Below, piece after piece: positions 50,250 to 59,781 of a stretch of DNA of 64,000 nucleotides. Source of the DNA: Serratia nevei (GTDB taxonomy: Bacteria > Pseudomonadota > Gammaproteobacteria > Enterobacterales > Enterobacteriaceae); the NCBI RefSeq assembly GCF_024160145.1, contig NZ_JAMYWQ010000001.1:1-64000 (forward strand), read 5' to 3'. Position numbers and translations under genes: made by a program. The notes under the pieces were generated by a model that was not told the origin of the DNA, did no database searches, and saw only the letters and a list, made by a program, of their open reading frames with translations. Numbering within the stretch: the first letter of the stretch is position 1; the number at the start of each line of letters is the position of its first letter.

Positions 50250-51032
50250 ATGAGTCTTTTGACAGGTAAAAAATTCTTGATTGCCGGTGTTGCCAGCGAT
50301 CGCTCTATCGCGACAGGCATTGCCGAAGCGCTGTATGCACAAGGGGCAGAGTGCGCTTTCACCTATCTGAATGACAAACTGAAAATGCGTGTTGAGAAAG
50401 TCGCCGAACGCTGTGGTTCGTCATTGATTTTTCCCTGCGATGTGAATTCAGATGCGCAAATTGAAACATTATTCGAGAGCCTTTCACGCCATTGGCCTAC
50501 TTTTGATGGGTTTGTGCATGCCATCGCCTTTGCGCCTGGCGATCAGCTGGAAGGTGATTATTTGGAATCGGTCACGCGTGAGGGCTTTCGGATTGCACAC
50601 GATGTCAGTTCCTACAGCTTTGCCGCGATGGCAAAGGCGGCCAAGCCTTTCCTTAATCCCGGTTCATCGCTCATTACGCTCAGCTATCTTGGGGCGGAGC
50701 GTTCAATACCTAATTACAATGTCATGGGCTTGGCTAAAGCGTCATTAGAAGCCAACGTCCGTTTTATGGCGGCAAGCCTTGGCAAGCTTGATATCCGTGT
50801 TAATGCAATTTCAGCCGGCCCCATTCGTACCTTGGCCGCGGCGGGAATTGCCAATTTTAAAACGATATTGCACCAATTTGAATCAAGTGCGCCATTAAAG
50901 CGCTGCGTTACCATCGAGGAAGTGGGCAATATTGCCGCTTTCCTGGCCAGCGATTTATCTTCAGCGATGACTGCCCAGGTATTGTATGCCGACAATGGTT
51001 TCAGCACGACTGCATTAGCATTTTCTGGATGA
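50250..51032 (+). CDS. Enoyl-ACP reductase paralogue (FabI-like)
   Basis: NADH-dependent enoyl-[acyl-carrier-protein] reductase of the FabI type, acting in fatty acid elongation. The 260 residues align without gaps to E. coli FabI through the core. Catalytic Y146, Y156 and K163 are all present ([20 protein letters not shown]). Residue 93 is Ala where E. coli has Gly ([10 protein letters not shown] against HSIGFAPGDQ); G93 changes in E. coli reduce triclosan binding. Codon use is AT-richer than the neighbours, and the location next to pntB is not that of a housekeeping fabI. It is probably a horizontally acquired second FabI, possibly for inhibitor tolerance or a dedicated lipid pathway. Confidence 0.88.
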   Translation: MSLLTGKKFLIAGVASDRSIATGIAEALYAQGAECAFTYLNDKLKMRVEKVAERCGSSLIFPCDVNSDAQIETLFESLSRHWPTFDGFVHAIAFAPGDQLEGDYLESVTREGFRIAHDVSSYSFAAMAKAAKPFLNPGSSLITLSYLGAERSIPNYNVMGLAKASLEANVRFMAASLGKLDIRVNAISAGPIRTLAAAGIANFKTILHQFESSAPLKRCVTIEEVGNIAAFLASDLSSAMTAQVLYADNGFSTTALAFSG

Positions 51033-51176
51033 TATGTATAGTTATAAGAATATATAGCCTCTGGCATTTAGAGGTTTTTAAAAATTAGTTGATGTAATTT
51101 ATAAAGGTATTGAGTAGTTGCAACAACGAAACCCCCACTTTCTCCTCGGATATTGCCTATTTATGAGTTAAACACC

Positions 51177-52076
51177 ATGCACTACCAACAGAAGATCTCG
51201 GCGTCATATCGCGATGCCGATTCAGCTGAGTTTCGCGGCGATCTTACGCTAAAGCTGTTCAGAAGCTTAGTTAAGGTCGGTGAGGTTATTTCACCCGGTT
51301 ACACCAAGGGGAAAATGGAGAGTTTAATTTTCAGACCTAAAAAGAAAAAGCATGACCCCAAGGACAGCTTCCTGGAAACGGCGGATTCGACGGAGACATT
51401 CTCCCTCAGTTCAGGCATTCGTTGCCGATATTATCTTTGGGGCGGAGTCAAACCCGATGTGTTGTTGGTACATGGATGGGAGTCCAGAGCCTCACATTTC
51501 GCCAAACTGATCGATATCTTGGTTGCCAAGGGATTTTGCGTTGCGGCATTCGATGCGGTAGCACATGGGCAGTCTGATGGTGTAGAAGCCGACATGCTGG
51601 ACTTTATGGAGTGCATTTCCCGGCTTCATGCGTTTTTTGGCGGAATAGATAGCATTATTGGCTACAGCTTCGGCGGCATTTCCGCGATAAATGCGGTAAA
51701 AGCCGGGCTGAGGGTCAATCGTCTGGGAGTGATAAGCTCACCGTCCAGTTTTTACGGCATCTTTGAGAAAGTGTCCATGCAGTTGAAGCTATCAAAGAGA
51801 ATGCATGAACACCTGGAAGGGGTCATCACACGGCGCTACCGCATTGATGCCGATGACTGGGACCATTACAGCACTTATCACGGCGTGGCCGAGCAACAGA
51901 TCCCTCTGGTTGCCATTCATGATGCAAACGATAATTATGTTCATAAAATTGAAAGTGACATGCTGGTCGATGCCTGGCCAAACGCGACGCTGATCGAAAC
52001 CCAGGGGTTGGGTCACCGGCGAATCATCACTTCCGCAGCGGCAATGCAGGCGTTTTGCGATGCATTGTTAAAGTGA
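51177..52076 (+). CDS. Alpha/beta-fold hydrolase, FabI-island partner
   Basis: Serine hydrolase of about 299 residues, substrate unknown. It shows LLVHGWESRASHF (oxyanion region about 97-109), nucleophile GYSFGG (S164), acid residue in AIHDANDNYV, and His in QGLGHRRI (about 280). The start at ATG 51177 has a weak ribosome-binding site; TTG 51153 is an alternative. Like the FabI-like gene 145 bp upstream, it is AT-richer than the chromosome around it, so the two probably arrived together and may act on the same acyl chemistry. Confidence 0.8.
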   Translation: MHYQQKISASYRDADSAEFRGDLTLKLFRSLVKVGEVISPGYTKGKMESLIFRPKKKKHDPKDSFLETADSTETFSLSSGIRCRYYLWGGVKPDVLLVHGWESRASHFAKLIDILVAKGFCVAAFDAVAHGQSDGVEADMLDFMECISRLHAFFGGIDSIIGYSFGGISAINAVKAGLRVNRLGVISSPSSFYGIFEKVSMQLKLSKRMHEHLEGVITRRYRIDADDWDHYSTYHGVAEQQIPLVAIHDANDNYVHKIESDMLVDAWPNATLIETQGLGHRRIITSAAAMQAFCDALLK

Positions 52077-52084
52077 AAGGAAAA

Positions 52085-52110
52085 AACCGCTCACGATGCC
52101 GCGAGCGGTT
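52085..52110. terminator. Bidirectional terminator between the hydrolase and uspE
   Basis: AACCGCTC (52085-52092) and GAGCGGTT (52103-52110) form an 8-bp stem. The minus strand has TTTTTT after it (A-run at 52081-52086); the plus strand has TTTAAG. It ends uspE and probably the convergent hydrolase. Confidence 0.85.
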
Positions 52111-52128
52111 TAAGAGTGGTGTTAACGC

Positions 52129-53091
52129 TTAATCTTCGTCGTCATGCTCATCATCTTCATCCGCCGCGATCGGGCAGTTGAAGTTCTCCGGCTTAATCAC
52201 CAGCAGATCGCATTTCAGATGATCGATCACATGTTCCGCCGTATTGCCGATAAAGGCTGCCGAAATGCCGGTGCGGCCCAGGGTGCCCAACACCACCACA
52301 CCGGCCTGCAGGTGCTCGGCCAGATCGGGGATCACCTCTTCCGGCAGGCCTTTTTCCACGTGGGTGAACTCTTCCTTAATGCAGAATTTCTGCCGCAGCG
52401 CCTTCATGGCGATCAGATGCTGGCCGCGAATGGCGTCGTTGTAGACGCTCGGATCGAAGTCGGGCAGCTCGATGGCGATGTTGATCGGGGTTACGGGGTA
52501 GGCGCCGACCAGGTGAACCTCGGTCTGGTTGACGTTTTGCGCCAGTTCGACGGTTTCTTGCACCAGTTTGATATTCAGCGGATCGTGATAGGGCTCTTCG
52601 CTGGCCAGGTTGACTGCCACCAGCGCTTTGCCGCCTTCCGGCCAGGGCTGGTCTTTCACCATCCACACCGGGCAAGGGCATTTGCGCAGCAGGTGCCAGT
52701 CGGTGGGCGTGAAGATCACCGACTCCAGCCGGTCGTGCTGGTGCGCCATTTTCAGCAGCAGGTCATGTTGGCCGGAGAGTACTTCCTGAATGATGGCTTC
52801 GAAGGGGCGGTTATGCCAGACCACTTTGATTTCGATCGGTACGCCTTCATTGAGATAGAAACGGCACTGCTCGTTGATCCAGGCGGCGCGCTGGCCGATC
52901 ACGCCTTGCCGCATTGCCGTTCTTTCGTCCGGGGAGAGCAGGGTCGTCATTTCGTAAGAGAAGTCATAAATGGGCAGGAAGGCTTTGATGCGCCCGCCGT
53001 TCCGCTTTACCAGGTACACGGCGCGACGCAATGCCGGCTGATCGTCCTGATTGGGGTCAATAGCCACCAGAAGATTCTGATACTTCGCCAT
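52129..53091 (-). CDS. uspE: Universal stress protein E
   Basis: Tandem-Usp-domain protein involved in stress resistance and cell aggregation in E. coli. The 320 residues hold two Usp domains (about 1-145 and 155-305), beginning [12 protein letters not shown] and including [20 protein letters not shown], near the family's ATP-binding G-2x-G-9x-G(S/T) signature. The acidic C-terminal tail EDDEHDDED is notable. It lies downstream of fnr, in the same order as in E. coli. Confidence 0.96.
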   Translation of the reverse strand: MAKYQNLLVAIDPNQDDQPALRRAVYLVKRNGGRIKAFLPIYDFSYEMTTLLSPDERTAMRQGVIGQRAAWINEQCRFYLNEGVPIEIKVVWHNRPFEAIIQEVLSGQHDLLLKMAHQHDRLESVIFTPTDWHLLRKCPCPVWMVKDQPWPEGGKALVAVNLASEEPYHDPLNIKLVQETVELAQNVNQTEVHLVGAYPVTPINIAIELPDFDPSVYNDAIRGQHLIAMKALRQKFCIKEEFTHVEKGLPEEVIPDLAEHLQAGVVVLGTLGRTGISAAFIGNTAEHVIDHLKCDLLVIKPENFNCPIAADEDDEHDDED

Positions 53092-53175
53092 AGGGCCTCC
53101 TTACAGCTGAAATCAACAGTCTGTTAATTTACAGAGTAACCCAACATTGAAAAACAGAACAACAACAGAAGCGGT

Positions 53176-53211
53176 GCCGGATCAACAATTTCGGTGAAAT
53201 GTTGATCCGGC
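53176..53211 (-). repeat. Long hairpin after fnr
   Basis: GCCGGATCAAC (53176-53186) and GTTGATCCGGC (53201-53211) are perfect 11-bp arms, with an inner ATTTC/GAAAT stem separated by one bulged A. It begins 7 bases after the fnr stop on the minus strand. There is no U-run, so it may be a Rho-dependent end, an mRNA 3' stabiliser, or a REP-like element. Confidence 0.55.
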
Positions 53212-53218
53212 GGGGGAA

Positions 53219-53983
53219 TCAGGCGTTGACGGTCACGTTGATGCGCGGCGTACCGGCCAACACCGACAGGGCGTCGGCGTTTTCGATGGTGATGTACTTG
53301 CCTTTTACGCTGAGGATTTCGCTTTTCTGGAAGCGGCCCAGCAGGCGGCTGATGGTTTCCACCGTCAGGCCGAGGTAGTTGCCGATATCCCCACGGGTCA
53401 TGGTCAACCGGAACTCACGCGGTGAGAAGCCGCGCTCCGCGAAGCGGCGCGACAGGTTGTACACGAACGCCGCCAGGCGCTCTTCGGCGTTTTTCTTCGA
53501 CAGCAGCAGGATCATGTCCTGGTCGCCTTTGATCTCGCCGCTCATCAGCCGCATGATCTGCTGACGCAGGTTAGGCATCTTGCCGGACAGATCGTCGAGG
53601 GTCTCGAACGGGATTTCGCACACCATCGAGGTTTCCAGCGCCTGGGCGAAGCTCGGGTGCTTCAGGCCGCCGATGGCGTCGAAGCCCACCAGATCGCCCG
53701 CCAGATGGAAGCCGGTGATCTGCTCATCGCCTTGCTCGGTGATGGTGTAGCTTTTGATGGTCCCGGAACGGATCGCGTACAGCGATTTCAGCTCGTCGCC
53801 GGCCTTGAACAGGGTCTGGCCTTTCTGGATGGGCTTTTTCCTTTCGATAATGTTGTCGAGCTGGTCCAGCTCGTGAGCATTAAGGGTGAAAGGAATGCAC
53901 AGCTGGCTGATGCTGCAGTCCTGGCAATGGATCGCACAACCACCAGACTGGATACGACGAATCACGCGTTTTTCCGGGATCAT
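53219..53983 (-). CDS. fnr: FNR, oxygen-responsive transcription regulator
   Basis: Global regulator of anaerobic metabolism whose [4Fe-4S] cluster is lost in oxygen. The 254 residues contain all cluster ligands, C20, C23, C29 and C122 (C16 is extra), a cyclic-nucleotide-like beta roll (about 40-130), a dimer helix, and the [23 protein letters not shown], with the ExxSR residues that read TTGAT. Upstream lies a candidate autoregulatory FNR box. Its target small RNA FnrS is at 15058. Confidence 0.98.
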   Translation of the reverse strand: MIPEKRVIRRIQSGGCAIHCQDCSISQLCIPFTLNAHELDQLDNIIERKKPIQKGQTLFKAGDELKSLYAIRSGTIKSYTITEQGDEQITGFHLAGDLVGFDAIGGLKHPSFAQALETSMVCEIPFETLDDLSGKMPNLRQQIMRLMSGEIKGDQDMILLLSKKNAEERLAAFVYNLSRRFAERGFSPREFRLTMTRGDIGNYLGLTVETISRLLGRFQKSEILSVKGKYITIENADALSVLAGTPRINVTVNA

Positions 53984-54003
53984 AGATTACGCTCATTCAA
54001 TAA

Positions 54004-54017
54004 TTGATATGAGTCAA
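54004..54017 (-). promoter_or_regulatory. FNR box upstream of fnr
   Basis: TTGATATGAGTCAA matches TTGAT-N4-ATCAA at 9 of 10 fixed positions, 21 bp before the fnr start codon. A site this close to the start suggests negative autoregulation, as reported in E. coli. Confidence 0.75.
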
Positions 54018-54373
54018 TTTTAACATCTTTTGCCGCAGCTGATAAGGGTGGCATTAGCATGAATAGGGGTATTGTGTGCGAATTTTGTGCACACATGCCG
54101 CCGATTGTTCTGTATCGCACTGAAGTCACTAGATTTATTTGGCACTTGTGCGCAACGTGCGCTTGCCTTGCCGGTGGCATGAAGCGCGACGATCGTCATG
54201 GGCGGCCTCCGCGGTGCGCGCTGGCGAATTTTAGCGGCGTGCATCAATCATTCTTTGACACATTTGCTGGCGAAAGCTTGTCGCATTTATCCCAATCATC
54301 GCCGTAAAGCCTTGCCGCGCCAGCGTTATCCTGAGCATCAGAAAGGCAGGCGAACAATCCTGTTCAGGAGCGA
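54018..54373. other. Gap between fnr and the 54374 gene
   Basis: About 356 bp with no supported gene. TGTGTGC and GCACACA (about 54074-54096) are inverted 7-bp arms close to the fnr side. An 82-codon frame at 54059-54307 has no ribosome-binding site and a Cys-rich composition without family features. The fnr promoter and that of the next gene must lie here. Confidence 0.4.
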
Positions 54374-54715
54374 ATGATGAAAAAGCGCATATTGTTGATG
54401 GCGGCCGCCGGAGTGCTGATGACAGCCAGCGCCGCCGCCCTGGCTCACGGTTATTATGGCCACGGCTACTATGGCTATGGACACGGTTACTATTACGGCC
54501 CGCGTGTCGTGATCGGCGTACCCTGGGGGCCGCCGCCTGCCTATTACGCGCCGCCGCCGGTGGTGTATGTCACACCGCCGCCGCCGCAAACCTATATCGA
54601 GAAGGCGCCGAATTACGCCTACTATTGTCGCCGCCCGGCGGGCTATTACCCGCAGGTGCCGCGTTGCCCCGACGGCTGGATGAAAGTGGTGCCAGACGGT
54701 TCATTATCCCGGTAA
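54374..54715 (+). CDS. Exported Gly/Tyr/Pro-rich protein
   Basis: Secreted low-complexity protein of unknown function. The 113-residue precursor has a signal peptide (cleavage at AAALAHG, about 25), a GYYGHGYYGYGHGYYYG run, then a Pro/Tyr segment (PPPAYYAPPPVVYVTPPPPQ), and a more ordered C-terminus with a Cys pair (YYCRRPAGYYPQVPRCPDGW). CAGGAG precedes the start; ATG 54377 is equally possible. It is followed at 16 bp by a lipoprotein gene in the same direction, so both may act at the envelope. Confidence 0.78.
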   Translation: MMKKRILLMAAAGVLMTASAAALAHGYYGHGYYGYGHGYYYGPRVVIGVPWGPPPAYYAPPPVVYVTPPPPQTYIEKAPNYAYYCRRPAGYYPQVPRCPDGWMKVVPDGSLSR

Positions 54716-54731
54716 TTCAAGGCGGTGCGCG

Positions 54732-55259
54732 ATGAGACACTCTTTTGCTTTCCCGATATTGGCGCTGGCTGGACTGTTGGCCGGCTGCGTTTCTCCGCCT
54801 TCGGGGCCGGAGGTGACCGTGCTGCCCGGCACGGGAAAAAGTTACGAACAGTTCAATCGCGATGAGGCCATGTGCCGCGGCTATGCGCAAAACAGCCTCG
54901 GCGGCGGCGCGCAAACGGCAGCCAATTCGGCGACGGGCACGGCGGTGGCGGGGACGGCCGTCGGCGCGGCGGCGGGGGCGCTGATCGGCGCGGCGTCCGG
55001 TCATGCCGGGCCGGGTGCGCTGATCGGCGCGGGAAGCGGTTTACTGGTCGGCAGTGCGATGGCCAATAATTCGGCCTGGCGCAGCAGCGACGATCTGCAA
55101 GATCGTTACGACACGGTGTACACGCAATGCATGTATGCCAAAGGCAATAAGGTGCCGGTGGCTTACGGTTATAGTGAAACGCCGTCATCGCCGGTGCCGC
55201 CGGACTATTATCCCGCTGCGCCGGCTGGGGGCGTCCCGCCGGACTATGTGCCGCGTTAG
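54732..55259 (+). CDS. Glycine-zipper lipoprotein
   Basis: Predicted outer-membrane lipoprotein of 175 residues. The lipobox is GLLAGCVSP (Cys about 19). A glycine-zipper hydrophobic segment (GTAVAGTAVGAAAGALIGAA and GALIGAGSGLLVGSAMA, about 70-107) could insert into or line a membrane. Two more Cys (MCRGYAQ, TQCMYAKG) flank it, and the tail is Pro/Tyr-rich. It overlaps functionally with YMGG/Rick-17kDA-type proteins. It is paired with the Gly/Tyr-rich gene upstream and converges on ogt. Confidence 0.85.
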   Translation: MRHSFAFPILALAGLLAGCVSPPSGPEVTVLPGTGKSYEQFNRDEAMCRGYAQNSLGGGAQTAANSATGTAVAGTAVGAAAGALIGAASGHAGPGALIGAGSGLLVGSAMANNSAWRSSDDLQDRYDTVYTQCMYAKGNKVPVAYGYSETPSSPVPPDYYPAAPAGGVPPDYVPR

Positions 55260-55267
55260 CGGGAAAG

Positions 55268-55786
55268 TCAATCCTGTGGCAAATAGCCTTCGTGCTGCAG
55301 CAGCCACTGTTTGCGCTGCACGCCGCCCGCATAGCCGGTCAGCGCGCCCTGGGAACCGATCACCCGGTGACAGGGCACCACGATGCTGATCGGATTGGAA
55401 CCGTTGGCCATGCCGACCGCGCGCGAGGCGGTCGGACGCCCGATGCGCTGCGCCAGCTGGCCGTAGGTCAGGATCTCGCCGCACGGGATCTGGCGCAGCT
55501 GCTGCCACACGGTGCGTTGGAATTCGGTGCCGGCGGTCATCACCGGCAGCCGATCGATAATGCTCAACTCGCCGGCGAAATAGCGTTGCATCGCGTCGGT
55601 CAGCCCGCTGGGGTCGCGCTGCTCGCGCAGCGTGAAGCGATCGGCGCGATAGTGGGTGTTCAGTAACTTCATCAGGCGCGCTTCGTGATCGGTCCAGTCA
55701 ATCGCCCGCAGGCGCCCCTGCTCATCGGCAATCAGCACCAGTTCTCCCACCGGCGTCGCGGTACGATCAATCAAAAAAGTCTGCAT
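55268..55786 (-). CDS. ogt: Methylated-DNA-protein cysteine methyltransferase Ogt
   Basis: Constitutive suicide DNA repair protein that removes O6-alkyl groups from guanine. The 172 residues have acceptor C139 in VVPCHRVIG, the DNA-recognition helix with arginine finger in RPTASRAVGMANGSNP, and an N-terminal RNase-H-like domain. The start MQTFLIDRTATPVGE, with GGAGTGATCCAG upstream, matches Ogt; the open frame extends 28 codons further without support. E. coli has ogt next to fnr; here two envelope genes intervene. Confidence 0.96.
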   Translation of the reverse strand: MQTFLIDRTATPVGELVLIADEQGRLRAIDWTDHEARLMKLLNTHYRADRFTLREQRDPSGLTDAMQRYFAGELSIIDRLPVMTAGTEFQRTVWQQLRQIPCGEILTYGQLAQRIGRPTASRAVGMANGSNPISIVVPCHRVIGSQGALTGYAGGVQRKQWLLQHEGYLPQD

Positions 55787-55925
55787 CTGGATCACTCCTC
55801 GGTTTGGTAAGGCGATTATTGCATGAAAGCGGAGAAAGCGATGGCGGATTTCGGACATGCTGATGGGCAACCGTAGGGCTGCCCGAATCGTCGGCTCACG
55901 GTAAGACGGGTAGTCATTGCGGGTT

Positions 55926-55944
55926 AAATTTATAAAATAAATTT
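55926..55944. repeat. AT-rich palindrome near the fimbrillin-like gene
   Basis: AAATTTAT (55926-55933) and ATAAATTT (55937-55944) are perfect 8-bp arms with an AAA spacer, in a gap of 219 bp between ogt and the 56006 gene. The AAATTTATAA unit also occurs twice in a row. It could be an operator or a weak 3'-end structure. Confidence 0.35.
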
Positions 55945-56005
55945 ATAAGTCATCAAGACCCGTTGTGGCCTGCTTATTCTTCCATCAAGCATTAACACTT
56001 TTGGG

Positions 56006-56317
56006 TTACTTATAGCTGATGACCACGCGTTTTAAACGAGGGTCGTTATTAACGAGTTCGCTGGTGACGGCAGAAACCAATTCTTTTGGCATCTCTTTTA
56101 ACGAAGATGAAATATAACCGTTCTGGTTTCCCGACACGATACCGAAGCAGCTGGAGATGAGCTGTTCATTCTGATGTTTGATGGTGCAGGCCGGGGTGGT
56201 AATGGCGCCGGTGAAGCGCACGACGCCGGAGGCGGCCTGGCTGTCGGAAAGCGGTTTTGCTTGCAGAGCGAAGGGCAGAATGACCAATGCGCTTAATACG
56301 GCAAAGTAATGGTTCAT
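56006..56317 (-). CDS. Small orphan fimbrillin-like exported protein
   Basis: Exported 103-residue protein of unknown function. It has a signal peptide (cleavage near LPFALQA, about 20), then SGVVRFTGAITTPACTI, which is the N-terminal strand and first Cys of the type 1 fimbrial fold, and a second Cys in ISSCFGIV. It is shorter than a pilin (usually about 150-180) and ends PRLKRVVISYK, so the C-terminal pilin half is lacking or replaced. No usher or chaperone is nearby. Confidence 0.72.
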   Translation of the reverse strand: MNHYFAVLSALVILPFALQAKPLSDSQAASGVVRFTGAITTPACTIKHQNEQLISSCFGIVSGNQNGYISSSLKEMPKELVSAVTSELVNNDPRLKRVVISYK

Positions 56318-56624
56318 ACGCTGTTCCTTTCAGGGTAAAAACACTGCCAATTAAAAAACAAGCACGCTTGTTTTCATCAAATAAGCTATTCCGCCTGGCG
56401 AAATAAAAAACGAATGGGCAAGAATCCTACTGCCTGCATTCAATGAATTTGATAATAGGGAGGTAGGATGAGTAAAACCATGATTTGGATCATAGTGAAG
56501 ACTGGTTAATGATTTCCGATGCGGGCAGGGTAAAAGGCTGTGATCGTTCTCTCAGGAAAACGGGAAATGGCGGGATGTTTTCGCCCCCGTGGTGCAGCCA
56601 CTGAAACCGGGGGCGAGCGCGGGG
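56318..56624. other. Gap between the aldolase gene and the fimbrillin-like gene
   Basis: This 307-bp stretch holds the presumed promoter of the fimbrillin-like gene and a GC-rich hairpin after the aldolase gene: CGCCCCCG (56582-56589) and CGGGGGCG (56608-56615). That hairpin has no U-run on the minus strand, so it could be a Rho-dependent end of the aldolase transcript. No gene is visible. Confidence 0.4.
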
Positions 56625-57488
<864 letters not shown>

Positions 57489-58655
57489 TTACAGCACAGG
57501 GGAAGGAAAACGGTAAATCGTTACGCCTTTCACCACCCGGTTGACCTCGCCGGTCGGGCAAGGGTTGTCCGGGGGCAGCCCCAGCGCCAGCGAACTCTCG
57601 AAGGCCAGCATTTGGGTGAACAGCAGATACGGGAACAGCAGCCAGATATCGTCCGTGGCCTGGTGCAGAGGCAGCAGGGCATTGGCCGGCGCCTGGGGCT
57701 CGCCGGTCAAACCGACCAATTGCCTCGCCAGCCCGTCGCGCTGCAGCTCGTTCCACAGATCGTGGTCATACTGGCGCGCGTAGTCGTCGTGGGAGAACAT
57801 CAACACCACCAACGTCTGGTCGTCGACCATGAATTTCGGGCCGTGGCGCAGGCCGAGCGGTGAGTCGTGGCGCGTCACGATGCGGCCGGCGGTCAGCTCC
57901 AGCATCTTGAGCGAGGCCTCTTCCGCCAGGCCGGTGAAGCAGCTGGCGCCGAGGGTGATATAGCGGCGAAAACCGCTGGCGGCCAACGCTTTCACCTGCG
58001 GCTGCAGCGTTTCGCGCAGTTCGCGGCAGCGCTGCACCATGGCGTTCAGCGGCGCCTGGGTGGCCTCGAGCGAAGCCGGGCCGAGCAGCAGCGCGGCGCT
58101 CAGCATCATGCAGCTGAAGCTGGAGGTCATGGCGAAGCTCTGATCGTTGGAGCCTTGCGGCATCACCAGCGAACAGACGTTGTCGCGCCGATGCGCATAC
58201 TGCGCCAGCCGGCTGTCCGGGTTGCACACCAGCATCAGGTGATAGCTTTCCGGCAGCAGCTGGTCGGCCAGCTCCACCGTCGCCACGCTCTCCGGGCTGT
58301 TGCCCGAGCGGGCGAAGGAGACCAGCAGCGTCGGCCGCTCAGGACAGAGATACTGCCGCGGGTTGGCGACGATATCGGTGGTGCCGTAGGCCGCCACGTC
58401 GCGGCCGGTTCGTTCGCGCAGCCAGGGCGCCAGGGCGCGGCCGGCGAACGCCGAGCTGCCAGCGCCGCACAGCACGATTTGCAGCCGAGGATTCGCCAAC
58501 AGCGGCGCCAGGAACGGCTGCCACTGCGCCTGTTGCTCCTGCAGTTGCCGGTGCAGCGCCGCCCACAGATCCGGCTGTTGCCAAATCTCCGCGGCGGTGT
58601 GCCAGGCGTTGCGCTGCTTCAGCCAATCCGCCTCGTAAGAGAAATACGCGTTCAT
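57489..58655 (-). CDS. AgaS-type SIS-domain sugar-phosphate deaminase/isomerase
   Basis: Predicted cytoplasmic enzyme converting galactosamine-6-phosphate or a related amino-sugar phosphate to a ketose phosphate with loss of ammonia. The 388 residues have two SIS domains; motifs include VLCGAGSSAFAGRALAP, LVSFARSGNSPESVATVE, MTSSFSCM and TLGASCFTGLAEEASLKMLE with SPLGLRHGPKFM. It lies 9 bp upstream of the aldolase gene, which would act after phosphorylation of its product. Confidence 0.9.
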   Translation of the reverse strand: MNAYFSYEADWLKQRNAWHTAAEIWQQPDLWAALHRQLQEQQAQWQPFLAPLLANPRLQIVLCGAGSSAFAGRALAPWLRERTGRDVAAYGTTDIVANPRQYLCPERPTLLVSFARSGNSPESVATVELADQLLPESYHLMLVCNPDSRLAQYAHRRDNVCSLVMPQGSNDQSFAMTSSFSCMMLSAALLLGPASLEATQAPLNAMVQRCRELRETLQPQVKALAASGFRRYITLGASCFTGLAEEASLKMLELTAGRIVTRHDSPLGLRHGPKFMVDDQTLVVLMFSHDDYARQYDHDLWNELQRDGLARQLVGLTGEPQAPANALLPLHQATDDIWLLFPYLLFTQMLAFESSLALGLPPDNPCPTGEVNRVVKGVTIYRFPSPVL

Positions 58656-58679
58656 GATGCCACTCCTTAAAAGCCTCGG

Positions 58680-59450
58680 TTAACGGTCGGCGATAATCAC
58701 GTCGATCCCTAAATGGTGCAGCGCCTGCAGATAGTGTTCCGGAATGCGGCTGTCGGTGACCAGGCGGTGGATCTGGCCGATTTCGCGGATCATGCAAAAG
58801 CTGGTGCGGCCGAATTTGCTGGCGTCGGCGATGGCGATCACTTCGCGCGCCACCTCGCACATCACGCGGTTCAGCTGTGCTTCGCCCGGATCCGGCGTGG
58901 TGATGCCGCCCGCCAGATCGAAACCGTCGACGCCGAGAAACAGCTTGTCGAACCGGTACTGGCGCAGCTGCTGCTCGGCGGCGGGGCCGTACAGCGACCA
59001 GGCCTTGCGGCGCACGCTGCCGCCGACCACCATCAGATCGATCTGCTCGTTGTTGGCCAGCTCGAAGGCGATGTTCAGCGCGTTGGTCATCACCACCAGA
59101 TCCTTTTTCCCCGCCAGCTGCGGCGCCATCTGGCTGGTGGTGGAGCCGGAGTCGAGGATGACGGCGTCGCCGTCTTCGATCAGCGCCGCCGCCGCGCAGG
59201 CGATGGCGTGTTTCACGTCGCGGTTGATGCGGCCCTTGTCCTGCAGCGGGCGATCGAAGGCGAACTGTTTGTTCAACATGGCGCCGCCGTAAGCGCGCAC
59301 CGCGCAGCCGTGCTTTTCCAGCTGGCGCAGATCGCTGCGGATGGTGACGCTGGACACCGAAAACTGCTGGCTGAGCTGTTCCACGCGCACCGAGCCTTCG
59401 CGGCACAGCTGGTCGATAATTAATTCCCGGCGTTTTGCGGTATTGATCAT
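58680..59450 (-). CDS. DeoR-family repressor (AgaR-like)
   Basis: Sugar-phosphate-responsive repressor. The 256 residues have an N-terminal DeoR HTH (RRELIIDQLCREGSVRVEQL, SVSSVTIRSDLRQLE) and a C-terminal DeoRC effector domain (DGDAVILDSGSTTSQMA, VMTNALNIAFELA, KLFLGVDGFDLAGGITTPD). It heads the unit with the AgaS-like and aldolase genes and most likely controls both this unit and the divergently spaced transport unit through CTTTC/GAAAG-type sites in the 59451-59781 gap. Confidence 0.92.
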   Translation of the reverse strand: MINTAKRRELIIDQLCREGSVRVEQLSQQFSVSSVTIRSDLRQLEKHGCAVRAYGGAMLNKQFAFDRPLQDKGRINRDVKHAIACAAAALIEDGDAVILDSGSTTSQMAPQLAGKKDLVVMTNALNIAFELANNEQIDLMVVGGSVRRKAWSLYGPAAEQQLRQYRFDKLFLGVDGFDLAGGITTPDPGEAQLNRVMCEVAREVIAIADASKFGRTSFCMIREIGQIHRLVTDSRIPEHYLQALHHLGIDVIIADR

Positions 59451-59781
59451 TAACGCAGACTCCTGATTTACCTGTAGCCGTGCCCGACCGCGGCTTAATA
59501 AGCCGCAGCGATACCGACCGGAGCGCTTTCAGTTGTTCGTGGCGAATTACAGCAAACGAAATACTGAAATGCAATCGATTAATTTTAAAATATCCATATC
59601 TATCAGTTGTTTATATTTAATTTTGCTTTCAGTTTAGCGGCAACCGAAAGCGGTGTTAACGCAAAGTGAAAACGGCAAATTCGTTATTTTTCAGGCGACA
59701 ATTCGCGGTATTAATTCATTCGGGCTTTGGGTGACGAAAGCCGCGGCGATAATTCGGCAGCCGCCGGGCTTTCACTGTTTT
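59451..59781 (-). promoter_or_regulatory. Regulatory gap with candidate DeoR/AgaR-type operators
   Basis: This 331-bp gap separates the ROK-kinase gene from the regulator gene and must contain the regulator promoter. GCTTTC (59625-59630) and GAAAGC (59646-59651) form an inverted pair 15 bases apart; CGAAATACTGAAATGC at about 59555-59570 has GAAAT direct repeats. CTTTC/GAAAG repeats are typical of DeoR-family operators, including AgaR. The centre (59570-59640) is AT-rich. No gene is present. Confidence 0.5.

Noticed and set aside
54059-54307. 82-codon Cys-rich frame between fnr and the 54374 gene
   Set aside because: No ribosome-binding sequence and overlaps the fnr promoter region; the Cys content looks accidental.
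56582-56615. GC-rich stem after the aldolase gene as an intrinsic terminator
   Set aside because: The 8-bp arms are perfect, but the minus-strand tail is AAAAC rather than a U-run, so I list it only as a hairpin within the gap.
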